Below, in pieces: positions 33,642 to 42,954 of a DNA stretch of 64,000 nt; position 1 is the stretch's first letter; each line of letters starts with the position of its first letter. A program made the translations under genes and the position numbers. Under the pieces are notes generated by a model. It saw only the letters and a program-made list of their open reading frames with translations. It did no database searches and was not told the origin of the DNA. The DNA comes from DATFVB01 sp963714035 (GTDB lineage: Bacteria; Acidobacteriota; Thermoanaerobaculia; UBA5066; DATFVB01): NCBI GenBank assembly GCA_963714035.1, contig OY970224.1, positions 3,658,001 to 3,722,000 of the forward strand, given 5' to 3'.

Positions 33642-34343
33642 TCAGGCCCGGCGGCGCTTCACCGGCGTCCGGGCCTTCTCCCGGGAGACGATCGAGACAC
33701 CCACTTTCGGGCACAGGTCGGCGAGGACGCAGCGCTCGCAGAACGCCCGCCGCGCGGTGCAGACGAGACGGCCGTGCTGGATGAGCCGGTGAGCGAGCAC
33801 CGTCCGGTCCTTCGGCGGCACGAGGACGTTCAACTCGCTCTCGACCTTCACCGGGTCGGTCTCCCGGGTGAGGCCGAGCCGCCGGGCGAGGCGTCCGACG
33901 TGCGTGTCGACGACCATCCCGGCCTCCGCCCCGAACGCGTTGCCGCGGATCACGTTCGCCGTTTTCCGGCCCACGCCGGGGAGCCGGAGAAGGTCTGTCT
34001 CCGCTTCGGGGAGCTTGCCGCCGAACTCTTTCATCAGCACGGCCCCCGCGCGGCGGAGGCTCTTCGCCTTGTTGTTGAAGAAGCCCGTCGGCCGGATGTC
34101 TCTCTCGAGCTGTCCCGGGGGAGCGTTGACGTAGTCGGTCGGCGTCCTGTACCGGCGAAAGAGATCCCGGGTCACCGAGTTGACCCGCTCGTCGGTGCAC
34201 TGGGCCGAGAGAACCGTCGCGACGAAGAGCTGGAACGGCGTCCTGTAGTTCAACCAGCATCGCGCGTCGGGATACGTCGCGGCGAGACGGCGAACGATCT
34301 CCGCCGCGCGGGACTTCCGGGAGGTAGCGGATTCGCGGGGCAT
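33642..34343 (-). CDS. nth: Endonuclease III
   Basis: Base-excision-repair glycosylase/AP lyase for oxidised pyrimidines, 233 residues. Motifs: TPFQLFVATVLSAQCTDERVN, the helix-hairpin-helix LPGVGRKTANVI with the catalytic Lys, VDTHVGRLARRLGL with the catalytic Asp, and the Fe-S loop C-x6-C-x2-C-x5-C near the C-terminus (CTARRAFCERCVLADLC). TAGAAT lies 6 nt before the ATG without a Shine-Dalgarno. The Arg/Lys-rich tail is short. It is followed at a distance by the hairpin region. Confidence 0.96.
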   Translation of the reverse strand: MPRESATSRKSRAAEIVRRLAATYPDARCWLNYRTPFQLFVATVLSAQCTDERVNSVTRDLFRRYRTPTDYVNAPPGQLERDIRPTGFFNNKAKSLRRAGAVLMKEFGGKLPEAETDLLRLPGVGRKTANVIRGNAFGAEAGMVVDTHVGRLARRLGLTRETDPVKVESELNVLVPPKDRTVLAHRLIQHGRLVCTARRAFCERCVLADLCPKVGVSIVSREKARTPVKRRRA

Positions 34344-34369
34344 CCGGAGATTCTAAGGGAAGGACCCGG

Positions 34370-35221
34370 TCACGCGGGCCCCCGGCTCTTCCGTTCCAGG
34401 AGCCGCCGATAGACCTCGCGGGAAGAAACGCCGGTCTCGCGCGCGACCGCGCGAGCGACCTCCCGGGCGGTCAGTCCCCGCCCTTCGAAGGCCCCGATCG
34501 ACGTCTCCACGTCGCCGGTCCCGCCTCGAGGCTCCGCCGCGAGCGCTCCTCCGGCCACGACGACGCACTCTCCCCGGATCGATTCGCGCTCGGCGAACCG
34601 GTCGCGCAACTCCGCGAGGTCGCCGCGAACGCACTCCTCGTGAACCTTCGTGAGCTCGCGGGCGACGACCGCGGGACGCGATCCGAGCGCCGAGGCGGCG
34701 TCCGAGAGCGACGCCGCGAGGCGATGTGGCGCCTCGAACCAGACGAGGGTCTCCGGACGGTCGCGATGACGCTCGAAGAACGCGCGCCGCGCGCCGGCGC
34801 GCGGGGGAGGGAAACCGAGGAAGACGTGAGGAACGGCCGGGAGGCCGGAGATCGAGAGGGCGGCGGCCGCGGCGGTCGGGCCGGGAACCGCGACGACCGG
34901 GAAGCCGGCCGCCGCGGCCGCCGCGACGATCCGCTCGCCCGGGTCGGAGAGCGCGGGCGTCCCGGCGTCGGAGACGAGCGCCACTTCCTCTCCGCGCCGG
35001 AGACGCTCCAGGACCTCGGCGATCCGGGAGTCCTCGTTGTGGGCATGGCACGATATCCGCGGCGCCGACAGCGCGAACCGGGATGCCAGCTTCGCGGTAA
35101 CGCGCGTGTCCTCGCAGTAGATCGCGCTCGCCCGGCGGAGCACCGCCGCCGCCCTCGGCGAGAGGTCCTCGAGGTTGCCGATCGGCGTGGCGACGACGGC
35201 GAGGGTTCCTTTCGGCGGCAT
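34370..35221 (-). CDS. rsmI: 16S rRNA (cytidine1402-2'-O)-methyltransferase
   Basis: SAM-dependent enzyme that methylates C1402 in the ribosomal decoding centre. The 283-residue protein has LAVVATPIGNLEDLSPRAA, CEDTRVTAKL, VSDAGTPALSDPG and VPGPTAAAAALSISGLP, the tetrapyrrole-methylase-fold pattern of RsmI. ATG 35221 is chosen because GATAAT lies 7 nt upstream; ATG 35230 would overlap that hexamer. Divergent from the SurA-like gene, whose ATG is 43 bp away, so two leaderless promoters are packed back to back. Confidence 0.95.
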   Translation of the reverse strand: MPPKGTLAVVATPIGNLEDLSPRAAAVLRRASAIYCEDTRVTAKLASRFALSAPRISCHAHNEDSRIAEVLERLRRGEEVALVSDAGTPALSDPGERIVAAAAAAGFPVVAVPGPTAAAAALSISGLPAVPHVFLGFPPPRAGARRAFFERHRDRPETLVWFEAPHRLAASLSDAASALGSRPAVVARELTKVHEECVRGDLAELRDRFAERESIRGECVVVAGGALAAEPRGGTGDVETSIGAFEGRGLTAREVARAVARETGVSSREVYRRLLERKSRGPA

Positions 35222-35263
35222 CTGCCGCATTATCCGTCGCCGCCGCGACGATACAATCCGCGG

Positions 35264-35938
35264 ATGCGGAGGATTCTCGCGGCGATGCTTCTTTCCGTCG
35301 CCGCGGCGCGGGCGGCGACCCTCGACCGGATCATCGCGACCGTCGACGAACGCGCGATCACGCTGACCGAGCTCGACCGCGCGGTGCTGACGGGAGGGAT
35401 CGCGAAGGAGCCCGCCGAGACGGAAGAGGCGTACCGCGACCGGGTCCTCTCGGAGATGATCGACGAGTACCTGCGTTATCGCGACGCGCTTCGTTTCCTT
35501 CCCGCGCCCCCCGATCCGGCGCGGGTCGAGGCTTCCTTCGAGGCGGTGCGCGCGCGCCTCCGCGCCGGGGGAAAGGACCCGGAGGCGGAATTTCGGGCGG
35601 CCGGCATGTCCGACGCCGAGGTGCGCGCGTCTCTCGAGCGGCAGCTCGTCGTCACGCAATACGTCGGCGAGCGATTTGCGGCGCTGGCGTTCGTCTCCGC
35701 GGAAGATCTCGATCAGGAGTACGGGGTCGTCGCGGAGGAATACCGCAAAACGGACCGTACGCCGCCCGCCCGGGCGGCTCTCGAGGAAGAGCTTCGCGAC
35801 CGCGTCCGGGAGCGGCGCACGGCGGTGGAAGTCGACAAGTGGACGAAGGAGCTGCGAGAGAAAGCCCGCATCACGCGCCTCGGGCCGCCCGTGATTTCCC
35901 CGGACCGGAAGGCCACGGTGATTTCGAAGGCGCCGTAG
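35264..35938 (+). CDS. SurA N-terminal-like periplasmic protein
   Basis: A 224-residue exported protein. Signal peptide MRRILAAMLLSVAAARA, then LDRIIATVDERAITLTELDRAV, typical of the SurA N-domain, and a helical body. No parvulin domain follows, so it lacks prolyl isomerase sites; the chaperone part alone is enough for outer-membrane protein binding in SurA. TACAAT lies 6 nt before the ATG. A periplasmic chaperone role is inferred from family only. Confidence 0.8.
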   Translation: MRRILAAMLLSVAAARAATLDRIIATVDERAITLTELDRAVLTGGIAKEPAETEEAYRDRVLSEMIDEYLRYRDALRFLPAPPDPARVEASFEAVRARLRAGGKDPEAEFRAAGMSDAEVRASLERQLVVTQYVGERFAALAFVSAEDLDQEYGVVAEEYRKTDRTPPARAALEEELRDRVRERRTAVEVDKWTKELREKARITRLGPPVISPDRKATVISKAP

Positions 35939-36002
35939 TCCTTCCTTAGGGCGGTCGCTCTGATCCGGCGGCTGCGATCCGCCTCCCCACCGGGTTCCTC
36001 GA

Positions 36003-36128
36003 AGCGCGGCGAGACGCGAGCGAGACGGGATGCGGGCCGCCCGCGAGATCCCGAGGCATACCGGGGCGTATGTCAAAGGGTCTCGCGGGCGGCCCGCGCC
36101 CGTATTCGCTCGATGGATTCGCCGCGCT
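36003..36128 (+). repeat. 126-bp palindromic intergenic repeat, copy 2
   Basis: Outer arms AGCGCGGCGA (36003-36012) and TCGCCGCGCT (36119-36128). The middle stem pairs GCGGGCCGCCCGCGAGA with TCTCGCGGGCGGCCCGC. The apical stem is CATAC (36057-36061) with GTATG (36068-36072), a paired change from CGTAC/GTACG in copy 1. Shares CGCGAGC and GCTCGATGSATTCGCCGCGCT with the copy at 42800, defining a second subfamily. Ends 3 bp before the HIT-gene stop. Confidence 0.85.
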
Positions 36129-36131
36129 GGC

Positions 36132-36464
36132 CTATCCTGGCGGCCACGACAGTGGCCGGCCGCCAAGCAGATGCACGTGCAGGTGGAACACCGTCTGGCC
36201 CGCCCCCTCCCCGTTGTTGACCACGAGGCGGTAGCTTTCGAGGCCGCGGTCGCGGGCGATCCTCGCGGCCGTCAGGAACACCCGGCCGACGAGCGTTTCG
36301 TCGTCCGCGGCGCCGATGGTGTCGATGTGCCGCCGCGGCACGATCAGCACGTGCGTCGGAGCGCGGGGCGCGATGTCCTCGAAGGCGAAGGTCGCGTCGT
36401 CCTCGAAGACCTTCTTCGAGGGGATGCGGCCGGCGGCGATTTCGCAGAACAGGCATTCGCTCAT
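36132..36464 (-). CDS. HIT-family nucleotide hydrolase/transferase
   Basis: A 110-residue histidine-triad protein. The zinc-like motif CLFCEIAAGRIPSKKV at the N-terminus and the catalytic HLHVHLLGGR (HxHxHxx) at the C-terminus identify the HINT/PKCI branch, which hydrolyses nucleoside phosphoramidates. The ATG overlaps the murA stop (ATGA), so translation is coupled. No further specificity can be assigned. Confidence 0.93.
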   Translation of the reverse strand: MSECLFCEIAAGRIPSKKVFEDDATFAFEDIAPRAPTHVLIVPRRHIDTIGAADDETLVGRVFLTAARIARDRGLESYRLVVNNGEGAGQTVFHLHVHLLGGRPLSWPPG

Positions 36465-37711
36465 CGGGTCCTCTCGATGCGCGCGCCGAGCGCGTTGAGT
36501 TTTTCCTCCATTCGGTCGTAGCCCCGGTCCAGGTGATAGATCCGGTCGACGACCGTCGTCCCTTCGGCGGCGAGCCCCGCGATGACGAGCGACGCGGAGG
36601 CGCGGAGATCGGTCGCCATCACCGACGCGCCGAGGAGGCGCGAGGGCCCGTCGACTCGCGAGCGGCGTCCCTCGACGGAGATTCGCGCGCCCATCCGGGC
36701 GAGCTCGGGGACGTGCTGGAATCGGTTCTCGAAGATGTTCTCGGTGACCGCGGAGACGCCGCTCGCCTGCGTCGAGAGCGCGAGGAACTGGGCCTGCAGG
36801 TCGGTCGGGAACCCCGGGTAGGGCGCCGTCGTCAGGTCGCACGCGCCGAACGCGCCGTTTCCCGTGATCCGGAAACCTCCCGGCTCCTCGGCCACCCGGA
36901 TTCCCATCTCGCGGAGCTTCGTCAGGGGAGCGAGCAGGGTGGCGGGATCGGCGTTCTCGATCCGGACGTCGCCGTGCGTGGCGGCGGCCGCGACGGCGTA
37001 GGTCCCCGCCTCGATGCGGTCGGGAAGGATCGCGTGCTCGGCGCCGTGCAGCCGGTCGACTCCCTCGATCACCATCTCGCTCTCGCCGGCGCCGTGGATC
37101 CTCGCGCCCATCCGGACGAGGAGGCGCGCGAGGTCGGCGACTTCCGGCTCGCGTGCGGCGTTCTCGAGCCGCGTCGTTCCCTCCGCGAGGACGGCGGCGA
37201 GCATCGCGTTTTCGGTGCCGGTCACCGACACCTGGTCGAAGAAGAAATCGGCGCCGCGAAGGCGGGCCGCCGAGGCCTCGACGTCGCCGTGCTCGAGGGA
37301 AACGCTCGCGCCGAGCTTCTCGAACGCCGCGATGTGGAGGTTGATCGGCCGGACTCCGATCGCGCAGCCGCCGGGGAGCGACGCCTTCGCGCGTCCCGTC
37401 CGGGCGAGGAGCGGCCCGAGCACGAGGACCGACGCCCGCATCGTCTTGACGAGGTCGTAGGGCGCTTCCGGCGTGTCGATCGTTTCGGCGTGGATCACGG
37501 CGGTCCCGTCTTCGAACTCGACGCGCGCGCCGATGCGCGAAAGGAGCTTCGCCATCGTCCGGAGGTCGGCGACTTTCGGAACGTTCGTCAGACGGACCGG
37601 CTCGCGGGTGAGGAGCGCCGCCGCGAAGGCGGGAAGGGCGGCGTTCTTCGCGCCCGAAATCCGCACGGATCCCTCGAGACGCGACGGCCCCTCGATTCGG
37701 AACTTGTCCAC
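36461..37711 (-). CDS. murA: UDP-N-acetylglucosamine 1-carboxyvinyltransferase
   Basis: First committed step of peptidoglycan synthesis: transfers enolpyruvate from PEP to UDP-GlcNAc; target of fosfomycin. 416 residues from GTG 37711. SGAKNAALPAFAAALL and the catalytic loop LPGGCAIGVRPINLH with the nucleophilic Cys are intact, as are GFPTDLQAQFLALSTQ and TVVDRIYHLDRGYDRMEEKL. Because Cys is present, no intrinsic fosfomycin insensitivity is expected from this position. TAGAAT lies 6 nt before the GTG, no Shine-Dalgarno. Next enzyme MurB is at 10.9 kb. Confidence 0.97.
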   Translation of the reverse strand: MDKFRIEGPSRLEGSVRISGAKNAALPAFAAALLTREPVRLTNVPKVADLRTMAKLLSRIGARVEFEDGTAVIHAETIDTPEAPYDLVKTMRASVLVLGPLLARTGRAKASLPGGCAIGVRPINLHIAAFEKLGASVSLEHGDVEASAARLRGADFFFDQVSVTGTENAMLAAVLAEGTTRLENAAREPEVADLARLLVRMGARIHGAGESEMVIEGVDRLHGAEHAILPDRIEAGTYAVAAAATHGDVRIENADPATLLAPLTKLREMGIRVAEEPGGFRITGNGAFGACDLTTAPYPGFPTDLQAQFLALSTQASGVSAVTENIFENRFQHVPELARMGARISVEGRRSRVDGPSRLLGASVMATDLRASASLVIAGLAAEGTTVVDRIYHLDRGYDRMEEKLNALGARIERTR

Positions 37712-37857
37712 GCGCGGATTCTACTCCGCGGTCCGCGCGTGCTTCGGGAAGCCGGAGCGGCGCCGGAGCGCGTCGAAAGGCGCGTCGCGGGAGTCGAGGA
37801 TTGCGGCGTTCCCGTCGCGCGGGAGGGAGAGGCTCCCGGGCCGAAGGGGCTCGTCCC

Positions 37858-38685
37858 TCACGCGCGACGGAGGACGACGACTCTCGGGATCCCCGAGAGA
37901 TCGTCGACGACGCGCCTCCACTCCCATTCCGGCCGCGCCGCGACGGCGGTTCGGACCGCGTCGGCCTGGGCGAAGCCGATTTCGATCAGAAACGCTCCTC
38001 CCCGGGCCACGGCGCGGGTCGCGTCCTCGAGCAGCCGTCGGATCTCGGACAGGCCGTCCGGGCCGGCGAAGAGCGCTTCCGGCGGCTCGAAGTCCCGCAC
38101 CGCCGGCGGAAGGGACTCGCGGTCGGCGGAGGCGACGTACGGCGGATTCGCCACGGCCAGATCGAAACGCGCGGGCGCGAGGGCGGAGAGCCAGTCGGAC
38201 GCCACGAGCGCGGCGCGCCGCTCGACGCCGTGCCGGCGCGCGTTTTCCCGCGCGAGCGCGAGCGCCTCGACGGACCGGTCGATCCCGAGGACGAACGCGG
38301 CCGGGCACTCGAGCGCGAGCGTCACCGCGAGGATTCCGGAGCCGCAGCCGAGATCCACGATGCGCCGCGGCGACGGCGCTTCGCGGCGGGCTTCCTCGAC
38401 GAGGTGCTCGGTTTCGGGGCGCGGGATCAACGCTCGAGGATCGACCCGGAACGTCCGGCCGTAGAAGTCCCACTCGCCGAGGATGTACTGGACCGGCTCG
38501 CCCGCTTCTCGGCGCCGCCAGAGCGCCGAGAAGCGCTCTTCGTCCGCCGGATCGACGGGCGCCCGAGGGTCGAGCGCGGCGGGAGAGGAACCGCCGAGCA
38601 CGTGGGCGAGGAGGATCTTCGCGTCGCGGCGGCGGTCGCGGTCCTCTCCTGCGCGGTCTCCCGTGATCCGGCCGGCCGTCGTCAT
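37858..38685 (-). CDS. prmC: Peptide chain release factor N5-glutamine methyltransferase
   Basis: Methylates the Gln of the GGQ motif in release factors 1 and 2. 275 residues: the N-terminal helical domain ends with EPVQYILGEWDFYGRTFRVDPRALIPRPET, then the SAM site VDLGCGSGILAVTLA and the substrate-binding NPPY (VANPPYV). Encoded 32 bp after prfA, its substrate, a standard pairing. The next 146 bp before murA hold no gene. Confidence 0.96.
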   Translation of the reverse strand: MTTAGRITGDRAGEDRDRRRDAKILLAHVLGGSSPAALDPRAPVDPADEERFSALWRRREAGEPVQYILGEWDFYGRTFRVDPRALIPRPETEHLVEEARREAPSPRRIVDLGCGSGILAVTLALECPAAFVLGIDRSVEALALARENARRHGVERRAALVASDWLSALAPARFDLAVANPPYVASADRESLPPAVRDFEPPEALFAGPDGLSEIRRLLEDATRAVARGGAFLIEIGFAQADAVRTAVAARPEWEWRRVVDDLSGIPRVVVLRRA

Positions 38686-38717
38686 GGACCGCTTCTCTTT
38701 CGTGAACGCCCGCGCGT

Positions 38718-39797
38718 TCACGCCCGGGCGAGCTGCTCCTTGAGCTTTTCGGCCCGGAAGTGCTGGGTCAGCGGCTCGACGAGCTCGTCGAGGCGGCCAT
38801 CGAGGATCTCCTGGAGCCGGTGGGAGGTGAGGCCGATCCGGTGGTCCGTCACGCGCGACTGGGGGAAGTTGTAGGTGCGGATCTTCTCCGAGCGATCGCC
38901 GGTGCCGACCATCTTCTTGCGCTCCGCCGCGATCGAGCCCTGCTGCTTCTCGCGCTCGGCTTCGAGGAGGCGCGCCTTGAGCACGCGAAGCGCTTTCGCC
39001 TTGTTCTTGATCTGCGAGCGCTCGTCCTGACACTGGACGACGATTCCGGTGGGGAGGTGGGTCAGGCGCACCGCGGAATACGTCGTGTTGACGCCCTGAC
39101 CACCCGGCCCGGAGGCGCAGAACCGGTCGACCCGCAGGTCTTTTTCGTGGACTTCGATGTCGACGTCCTCCGCCTCCGGCATGACGGCGACCGTCGCGGC
39201 GGACGTGTGGATCCGCCCGGAAGCTTCGGTCTGCGGCACCCGCTGGACGCGGTGCACACCTCCCTCGTACTTCAGCCGCGAGTAGGCGCCCTGTCCCTCG
39301 ACGATCGCGGTCGCCGACTTCACGCCCCGGAGCCCCGTCTCTTCGAGGTCGATCATCTCGAACTTCCATCGCCGGCCCTCGGCGTAGCGCTGGTACATCC
39401 GCAGGAGATCCGCCGCGAAGAGCGACGCTTCCTCGCCGCCCGTTCCGCCGCGGATCTCGAGGATGACGTTGCGGGAGTCGTTCGGGTCGCGGGGCACGAG
39501 GAGGAGGCGCAATTGCTCCTCGAGGGAGCCGATCTTTCCGCGCAGCTCCTCCGTTTCGGCCGCCGCGAGCGCGTGGAGCTCGTCTCCCGCGGGCAGCGAC
39601 GCGAGCATCTGCCTCGCCCCTTCGAGGTCGGCCGCGGCCTTCCGGTACTCCCGGTATTTCTCCACGATCGGTTCGAACTCGGCGAGGGCCTTCTGGGCGT
39701 CGCGGACGGCCGCGTAGTCCTGGGCGACGATCGGGTCTTCGAGACGCCGCTGGATCGCCGCGTACTGGCTTTCGATTTCCTGGAGCTTTTCGATCAT
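38718..39797 (-). CDS. prfA: Peptide chain release factor 1
   Basis: Recognises UAA and UAG stop codons and triggers peptide release. 359 residues from ATG 39797, preceded by AGAGGAG. GTGGEEASLFAADL, the codon-recognition PxT as PQT (RVQRVPQTEASG), and the catalytic ASGPGGQGVN are present. The GGQ glutamine is the target of PrmC encoded next. Between DUF1385 and prmC in the order rpmE-DUF1385-prfA-prmC. Confidence 0.97.
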   Translation of the reverse strand: MIEKLQEIESQYAAIQRRLEDPIVAQDYAAVRDAQKALAEFEPIVEKYREYRKAAADLEGARQMLASLPAGDELHALAAAETEELRGKIGSLEEQLRLLLVPRDPNDSRNVILEIRGGTGGEEASLFAADLLRMYQRYAEGRRWKFEMIDLEETGLRGVKSATAIVEGQGAYSRLKYEGGVHRVQRVPQTEASGRIHTSAATVAVMPEAEDVDIEVHEKDLRVDRFCASGPGGQGVNTTYSAVRLTHLPTGIVVQCQDERSQIKNKAKALRVLKARLLEAEREKQQGSIAAERKKMVGTGDRSEKIRTYNFPQSRVTDHRIGLTSHRLQEILDGRLDELVEPLTQHFRAEKLKEQLARA

Positions 39798-39853
39798 CGC
39801 GTTCTCCTCTCTCGGGCTCGGAGCGGGCGCGCCGGCGCCGGGGTCGAGAGGAG

Positions 39854-40801
39854 CTACAGAACGGCGGCGCGCGTCGGCTCGGCGGCGTCGAAGACGAGCG
39901 CCTCGCGGAGAGCGGTCAGGGCGATCTCGATCTGGGCGTCGTTCGGCTCGCGCGTCGTGATCTTCTGGAGGAGAAGCCCCGGGACGATCAGGAGCCGGAG
40001 GACGGGATTGCCGACGTGCCGGGAAGAGAACCGGATCGTCTCGTACGCGAGACCGGCGATCACCGGGATCAGAACGAGGCGCGAGGCGAGCTTGACCGCG
40101 AGCGGCGCCGACGAGGGCACGAACGCGAAGATCGCGACCGAGAGCGCCAGGACGAAGAGGAGAAACGACGTTCCGCACCGCGGATGGAGGCGCGACTTGG
40201 CGCGGGCGTTTTCGACCGTCAGGTTCTCTCCCGCCTCGAACGTGTAGACGACCTTGTGCTCGGCCCCGTGATACTCGAACACCCTCTGGATGTCCCGCAT
40301 CCGGGAGATCGCGACGAGGTACCCGAAGAAGAGGAGCACCCGGATCGCTCCGTCCACGGCGTTGAACGCGAACGTCCCCATTCCTCCGTCGAGCCGAGCC
40401 TTGATCGCGTTGGTCGCGAGCAGCGGAAGGAAGAGAAACAGTCCGATCCCGAGGAGCACCGCGACCGCCATCGTTCCGGCGATCGCCGCCGACGTCGCCC
40501 GGTCGGTCGATCCGGCCGGCCGGTCCTCTTCCGCGACCGAATGGTGGGCCGCGAACGAAAGCGCGCGGAAGCCGAGGAAGAGCGACTGGAGCAGCACCGC
40601 CGATCCCCGAAGGACCGGGAGCTTCAGCAGGGGGAATTTCCGGGCCGGCGAAGGCACCGGGGCCCGGTCGACGGCGACGGTGCCGTCGGGCCTCCGAACG
40701 GCGACCGCGTATCCCCGGGCCGACCGCATCATGACGCCGTCGAGCACGGCCTGCCCGCCCACGAGCATGTCCGGATTCAGAGCGTAGGCGTCTTCTGACA
40801 C
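39854..40801 (-). CDS. DUF1385 (YqhQ-like) membrane protein
   Basis: A 315-residue protein with GGQAVLDGVMMRSARGYAVAVR at the N-terminus, four to five membrane segments (about residues 60-85, 105-130, 145-165, 205-235) and the conserved FEYHGAEHKVVYTFEAGE and HPRCGTSFLL motifs rich in His and Cys, suggesting a metal site. Function is unknown, although the neighbourhood with rpmE and prfA is conserved in several phyla. Confidence 0.9.
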   Translation of the reverse strand: MSEDAYALNPDMLVGGQAVLDGVMMRSARGYAVAVRRPDGTVAVDRAPVPSPARKFPLLKLPVLRGSAVLLQSLFLGFRALSFAAHHSVAEEDRPAGSTDRATSAAIAGTMAVAVLLGIGLFLFLPLLATNAIKARLDGGMGTFAFNAVDGAIRVLLFFGYLVAISRMRDIQRVFEYHGAEHKVVYTFEAGENLTVENARAKSRLHPRCGTSFLLFVLALSVAIFAFVPSSAPLAVKLASRLVLIPVIAGLAYETIRFSSRHVGNPVLRLLIVPGLLLQKITTREPNDAQIEIALTALREALVFDAAEPTRAAVL

Positions 40802-40814
40802 CGCCCGGCTCCCG

Positions 40815-41018
40815 TCAGGCCCGCTTCTGATACCGCTTCTGGAAGCGCTCCACGCGCCCGGCGGAATCGACGAGCTTCTGCTTGCCGGTGAAGAACGGGT
40901 GGCATTTGCTGCAGATCTCGAGCCGCAGCTCCTTCTTCGTCGAGCGCGTCGTGAACGTCTCGCCGCACGCGCAGTGAACGAGGACTTCCTGGTATTCGGG
41001 GTGGATGTTCTGCTTCAT
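40815..41018 (-). CDS. rpmE: Ribosomal protein L31
   Basis: 67 residues from ATG 41018 (MKQNIHPEYQEVLVHCACGE). The zinc-binding pattern CxC...CxxC (HCACGETF and ICSKCHPF) is complete, so this is the zinc-containing C+ form rather than the zinc-free paralogue. GAGAAAG precedes the start. First gene of the rpmE-DUF1385-prfA-prmC series; 13 bp to the next gene. Confidence 0.97.
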   Translation of the reverse strand: MKQNIHPEYQEVLVHCACGETFTTRSTKKELRLEICSKCHPFFTGKQKLVDSAGRVERFQKRYQKRA

Positions 41019-41145
41019 GGTTCTTTCTCTTCCGTTCGAGCCCAAACGCGTATTCTACCCGAATATTCCCCGCCGCTCAACCTCGGAGGGGTGTCCCGGG
41101 GCGGCCCTCGCCTCGCGAACCCGGCCCCACGTTACAATGCGCGCG

Positions 41146-42801
41146 ATGTTCACCCTCAAGATCGAGGTTCCCGGCGAGGAACCGCGCCGCATCCCCCTCG
41201 ACAAGCCGGTCACGACGATCGGCCGGTCCTCGTTCAACGACGTCGTCCTCGGCGACAAGAGCCTCTCCCGGCGCCATGCCCGGATCCTGAAGGACGGCGA
41301 GGGCCTGTCCGTCGAAGACCTCGACTCCCGGAACGGGACGTTCTTCAACGGCGAAAAGCTGACCTCCGTGCGCCCGCTCGGAGAAGGGGACCGGATCACG
41401 ATCGGTGCCTGCACCCTGACCGTCTCCCGCAGCTCCACGACGCAGGTGCAGATCGATCCGGCGCAGCAGTTCGACCCGCACGACTCGACCGTGTTCCGCG
41501 CCGAGGCTTCGCTCCTGAAGCTGCAGCCCCACTACACCGACCCGAAGCTGCCGGCGACCCAGCTCGCCCGGCTCGTGGAGTCGATGCGCGTCGTCAACGA
41601 GATGACGCTGGAGCTCATCCGGGACGTGCCGATCGGCGACATGCTGACGTTCCTCATGGACAAAGTCTTCGAGACGCTGAAGCCCGACCGCGGGGTCGTC
41701 CTGCTGAAGCGGGGCGACGTCCTCGAGACGTCGATCGCGAGGACAGCCGACGGGATCGGCACGGACGAGATCCGTCTTTCGCAGACGCTCGTCTCGACGG
41801 TCGTCGAGAAGAAGCAGGGGCTGCTCGTCATGGACGCGGGACAGATGGACGGCGTCGCGATGGCCCAGTCGATCCGGATCTCGGGAATCAAGTCGATCCT
41901 CGCGGCCCCCCTCGAGAACGCCGGGGTCGTCGTCGGCCTCATCTACGTCGACAGCCGCCTCGGGAAGAAGACCTACACGGAGGACGATCTCCGTCTCCTC
42001 ACTTCGCTCGCCAACGTGGCGGCGGCCAAGATCCAGAACGCGGCACTGACGCTGGAGGCCGCGGAGAAGAAGCGGATGGAGCGGGATTTCTATCTCGCGC
42101 GCGAGATCCAGCAGAAGCTCCTCCCGGACGAGGCGCCGGAGTACCCGGGCTTCGAGCTCCTGGGCGCGAACATCCCCTCGAAGGAAGTCTCGGGCGACTA
42201 CTACGATTTCCGCCAGACTCCCGACGGCAAGCTCTACGCCGTGATCGCCGACGTCTGCGGAAAGGGCGTGGGACCGGCGCTCCTGATGGCGTGGCTGCAG
42301 GCGACGTTCTCCGCGTGGGCGGACGAGTCGATGCCGATCTCGACGATGGTGACCCGGATCTCGGAGCGGCTCGCGGCGCGAACCGCGGAGGGGCGGTTCA
42401 TCACCGCCTTCTTCCTCGTGATCGACGGCGAAACCGGACAGATCGAATACGTCAACGCGGGGCACAACCCGCCGCTCTGGGTGAAGGCGGGCGGCGAGAT
42501 CCAGTTCCTTCCGACGCACGGGCGCCCTCTCGCGCTCTTCCCGCAGCCGTACGGGTCGACGACGATCTCCCCCGCCCCGGGCGACCTGCTCCTCCTGTAC
42601 ACCGACGGGGTGACCGAGGCGAACAACCCGAAGGAAGAGGAGTTCGGGGTCGAGAGGCTTTCCGCTTTCGCCACGGCACGACGCGACGACCCGCTCGAGG
42701 GGATCGGGACGGCCCTGTTCCGGGAGCTCGACCAGTTCGCGGCGGAGGTGCCGTTTGGCGACGATCGCACGCTCGTCCTGGTGCGAAGGAAGAATAGCTA
42801 G
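41146..42801 (+). CDS. FHA-GAF-PP2C (SpoIIE-type) serine phosphatase
   Basis: A 551-residue cytosolic signalling protein. FHA domain at residues about 20-85 (TTIGRSSFNDVVLGDKSLSRRHARI, NGTFFNG) binds phospho-Thr peptides; GAF domain about 145-300; a coiled linker with the DFYLAREIQQKLLP signature leads to a PP2C/SpoIIE domain (about 335-550) with SGDYYDF, AVIADVCGKGVGPAL, YVNAGHNPPL and LYTDGVTEA, retaining the metal-binding Asp residues. Likely dephosphorylates an anti-sigma antagonist or Ser/Thr-kinase target; no partner is adjacent. TACAAT lies 7 nt before ATG 41146; the in-frame ATG 41137 overlaps it. Confidence 0.92.
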   Translation: MFTLKIEVPGEEPRRIPLDKPVTTIGRSSFNDVVLGDKSLSRRHARILKDGEGLSVEDLDSRNGTFFNGEKLTSVRPLGEGDRITIGACTLTVSRSSTTQVQIDPAQQFDPHDSTVFRAEASLLKLQPHYTDPKLPATQLARLVESMRVVNEMTLELIRDVPIGDMLTFLMDKVFETLKPDRGVVLLKRGDVLETSIARTADGIGTDEIRLSQTLVSTVVEKKQGLLVMDAGQMDGVAMAQSIRISGIKSILAAPLENAGVVVGLIYVDSRLGKKTYTEDDLRLLTSLANVAAAKIQNAALTLEAAEKKRMERDFYLAREIQQKLLPDEAPEYPGFELLGANIPSKEVSGDYYDFRQTPDGKLYAVIADVCGKGVGPALLMAWLQATFSAWADESMPISTMVTRISERLAARTAEGRFITAFFLVIDGETGQIEYVNAGHNPPLWVKAGGEIQFLPTHGRPLALFPQPYGSTTISPAPGDLLLLYTDGVTEANNPKEEEFGVERLSAFATARRDDPLEGIGTALFRELDQFAAEVPFGDDRTLVLVRRKNS

Positions 42802-42925
42802 CGCGGCGAATGCATCGAGCCGGGCGGGCGCGTGTGGCCCGCCCGCGGCGCTCAACGTACGCCCGGTACGCCTCGGCCGCGGGCCGGACCGCCCGCATTC
42901 CGCCGGGCTCGCGCCTGGCCGCGCC
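42800..42925 (-). repeat. 126-bp palindromic intergenic repeat, copy 3 (inverted)
   Basis: Starts on the last base pair of the PP2C stop. Outer arms AGCGCGGCGA (42800-42809) and TGGCCGCGCC (42916-42925, two mismatches). The apical stem in minus-strand reading is CGTAC (42870-42866) with GTACG (42860-42856), 55 nt from the outer end as in copy 1. Most similar to copy 2 in its flanks but lies in the opposite orientation. Confidence 0.8.
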
Positions 42926-42954
42926 TTCGGCTCTTCTGAATTGAGTGACGTCGA

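Noticed and set aside
37712..37857. Extra gene between murA and prmC
   Set aside because: 146 bp with no start signal; the open frame is a continuation of a prmC shadow frame.
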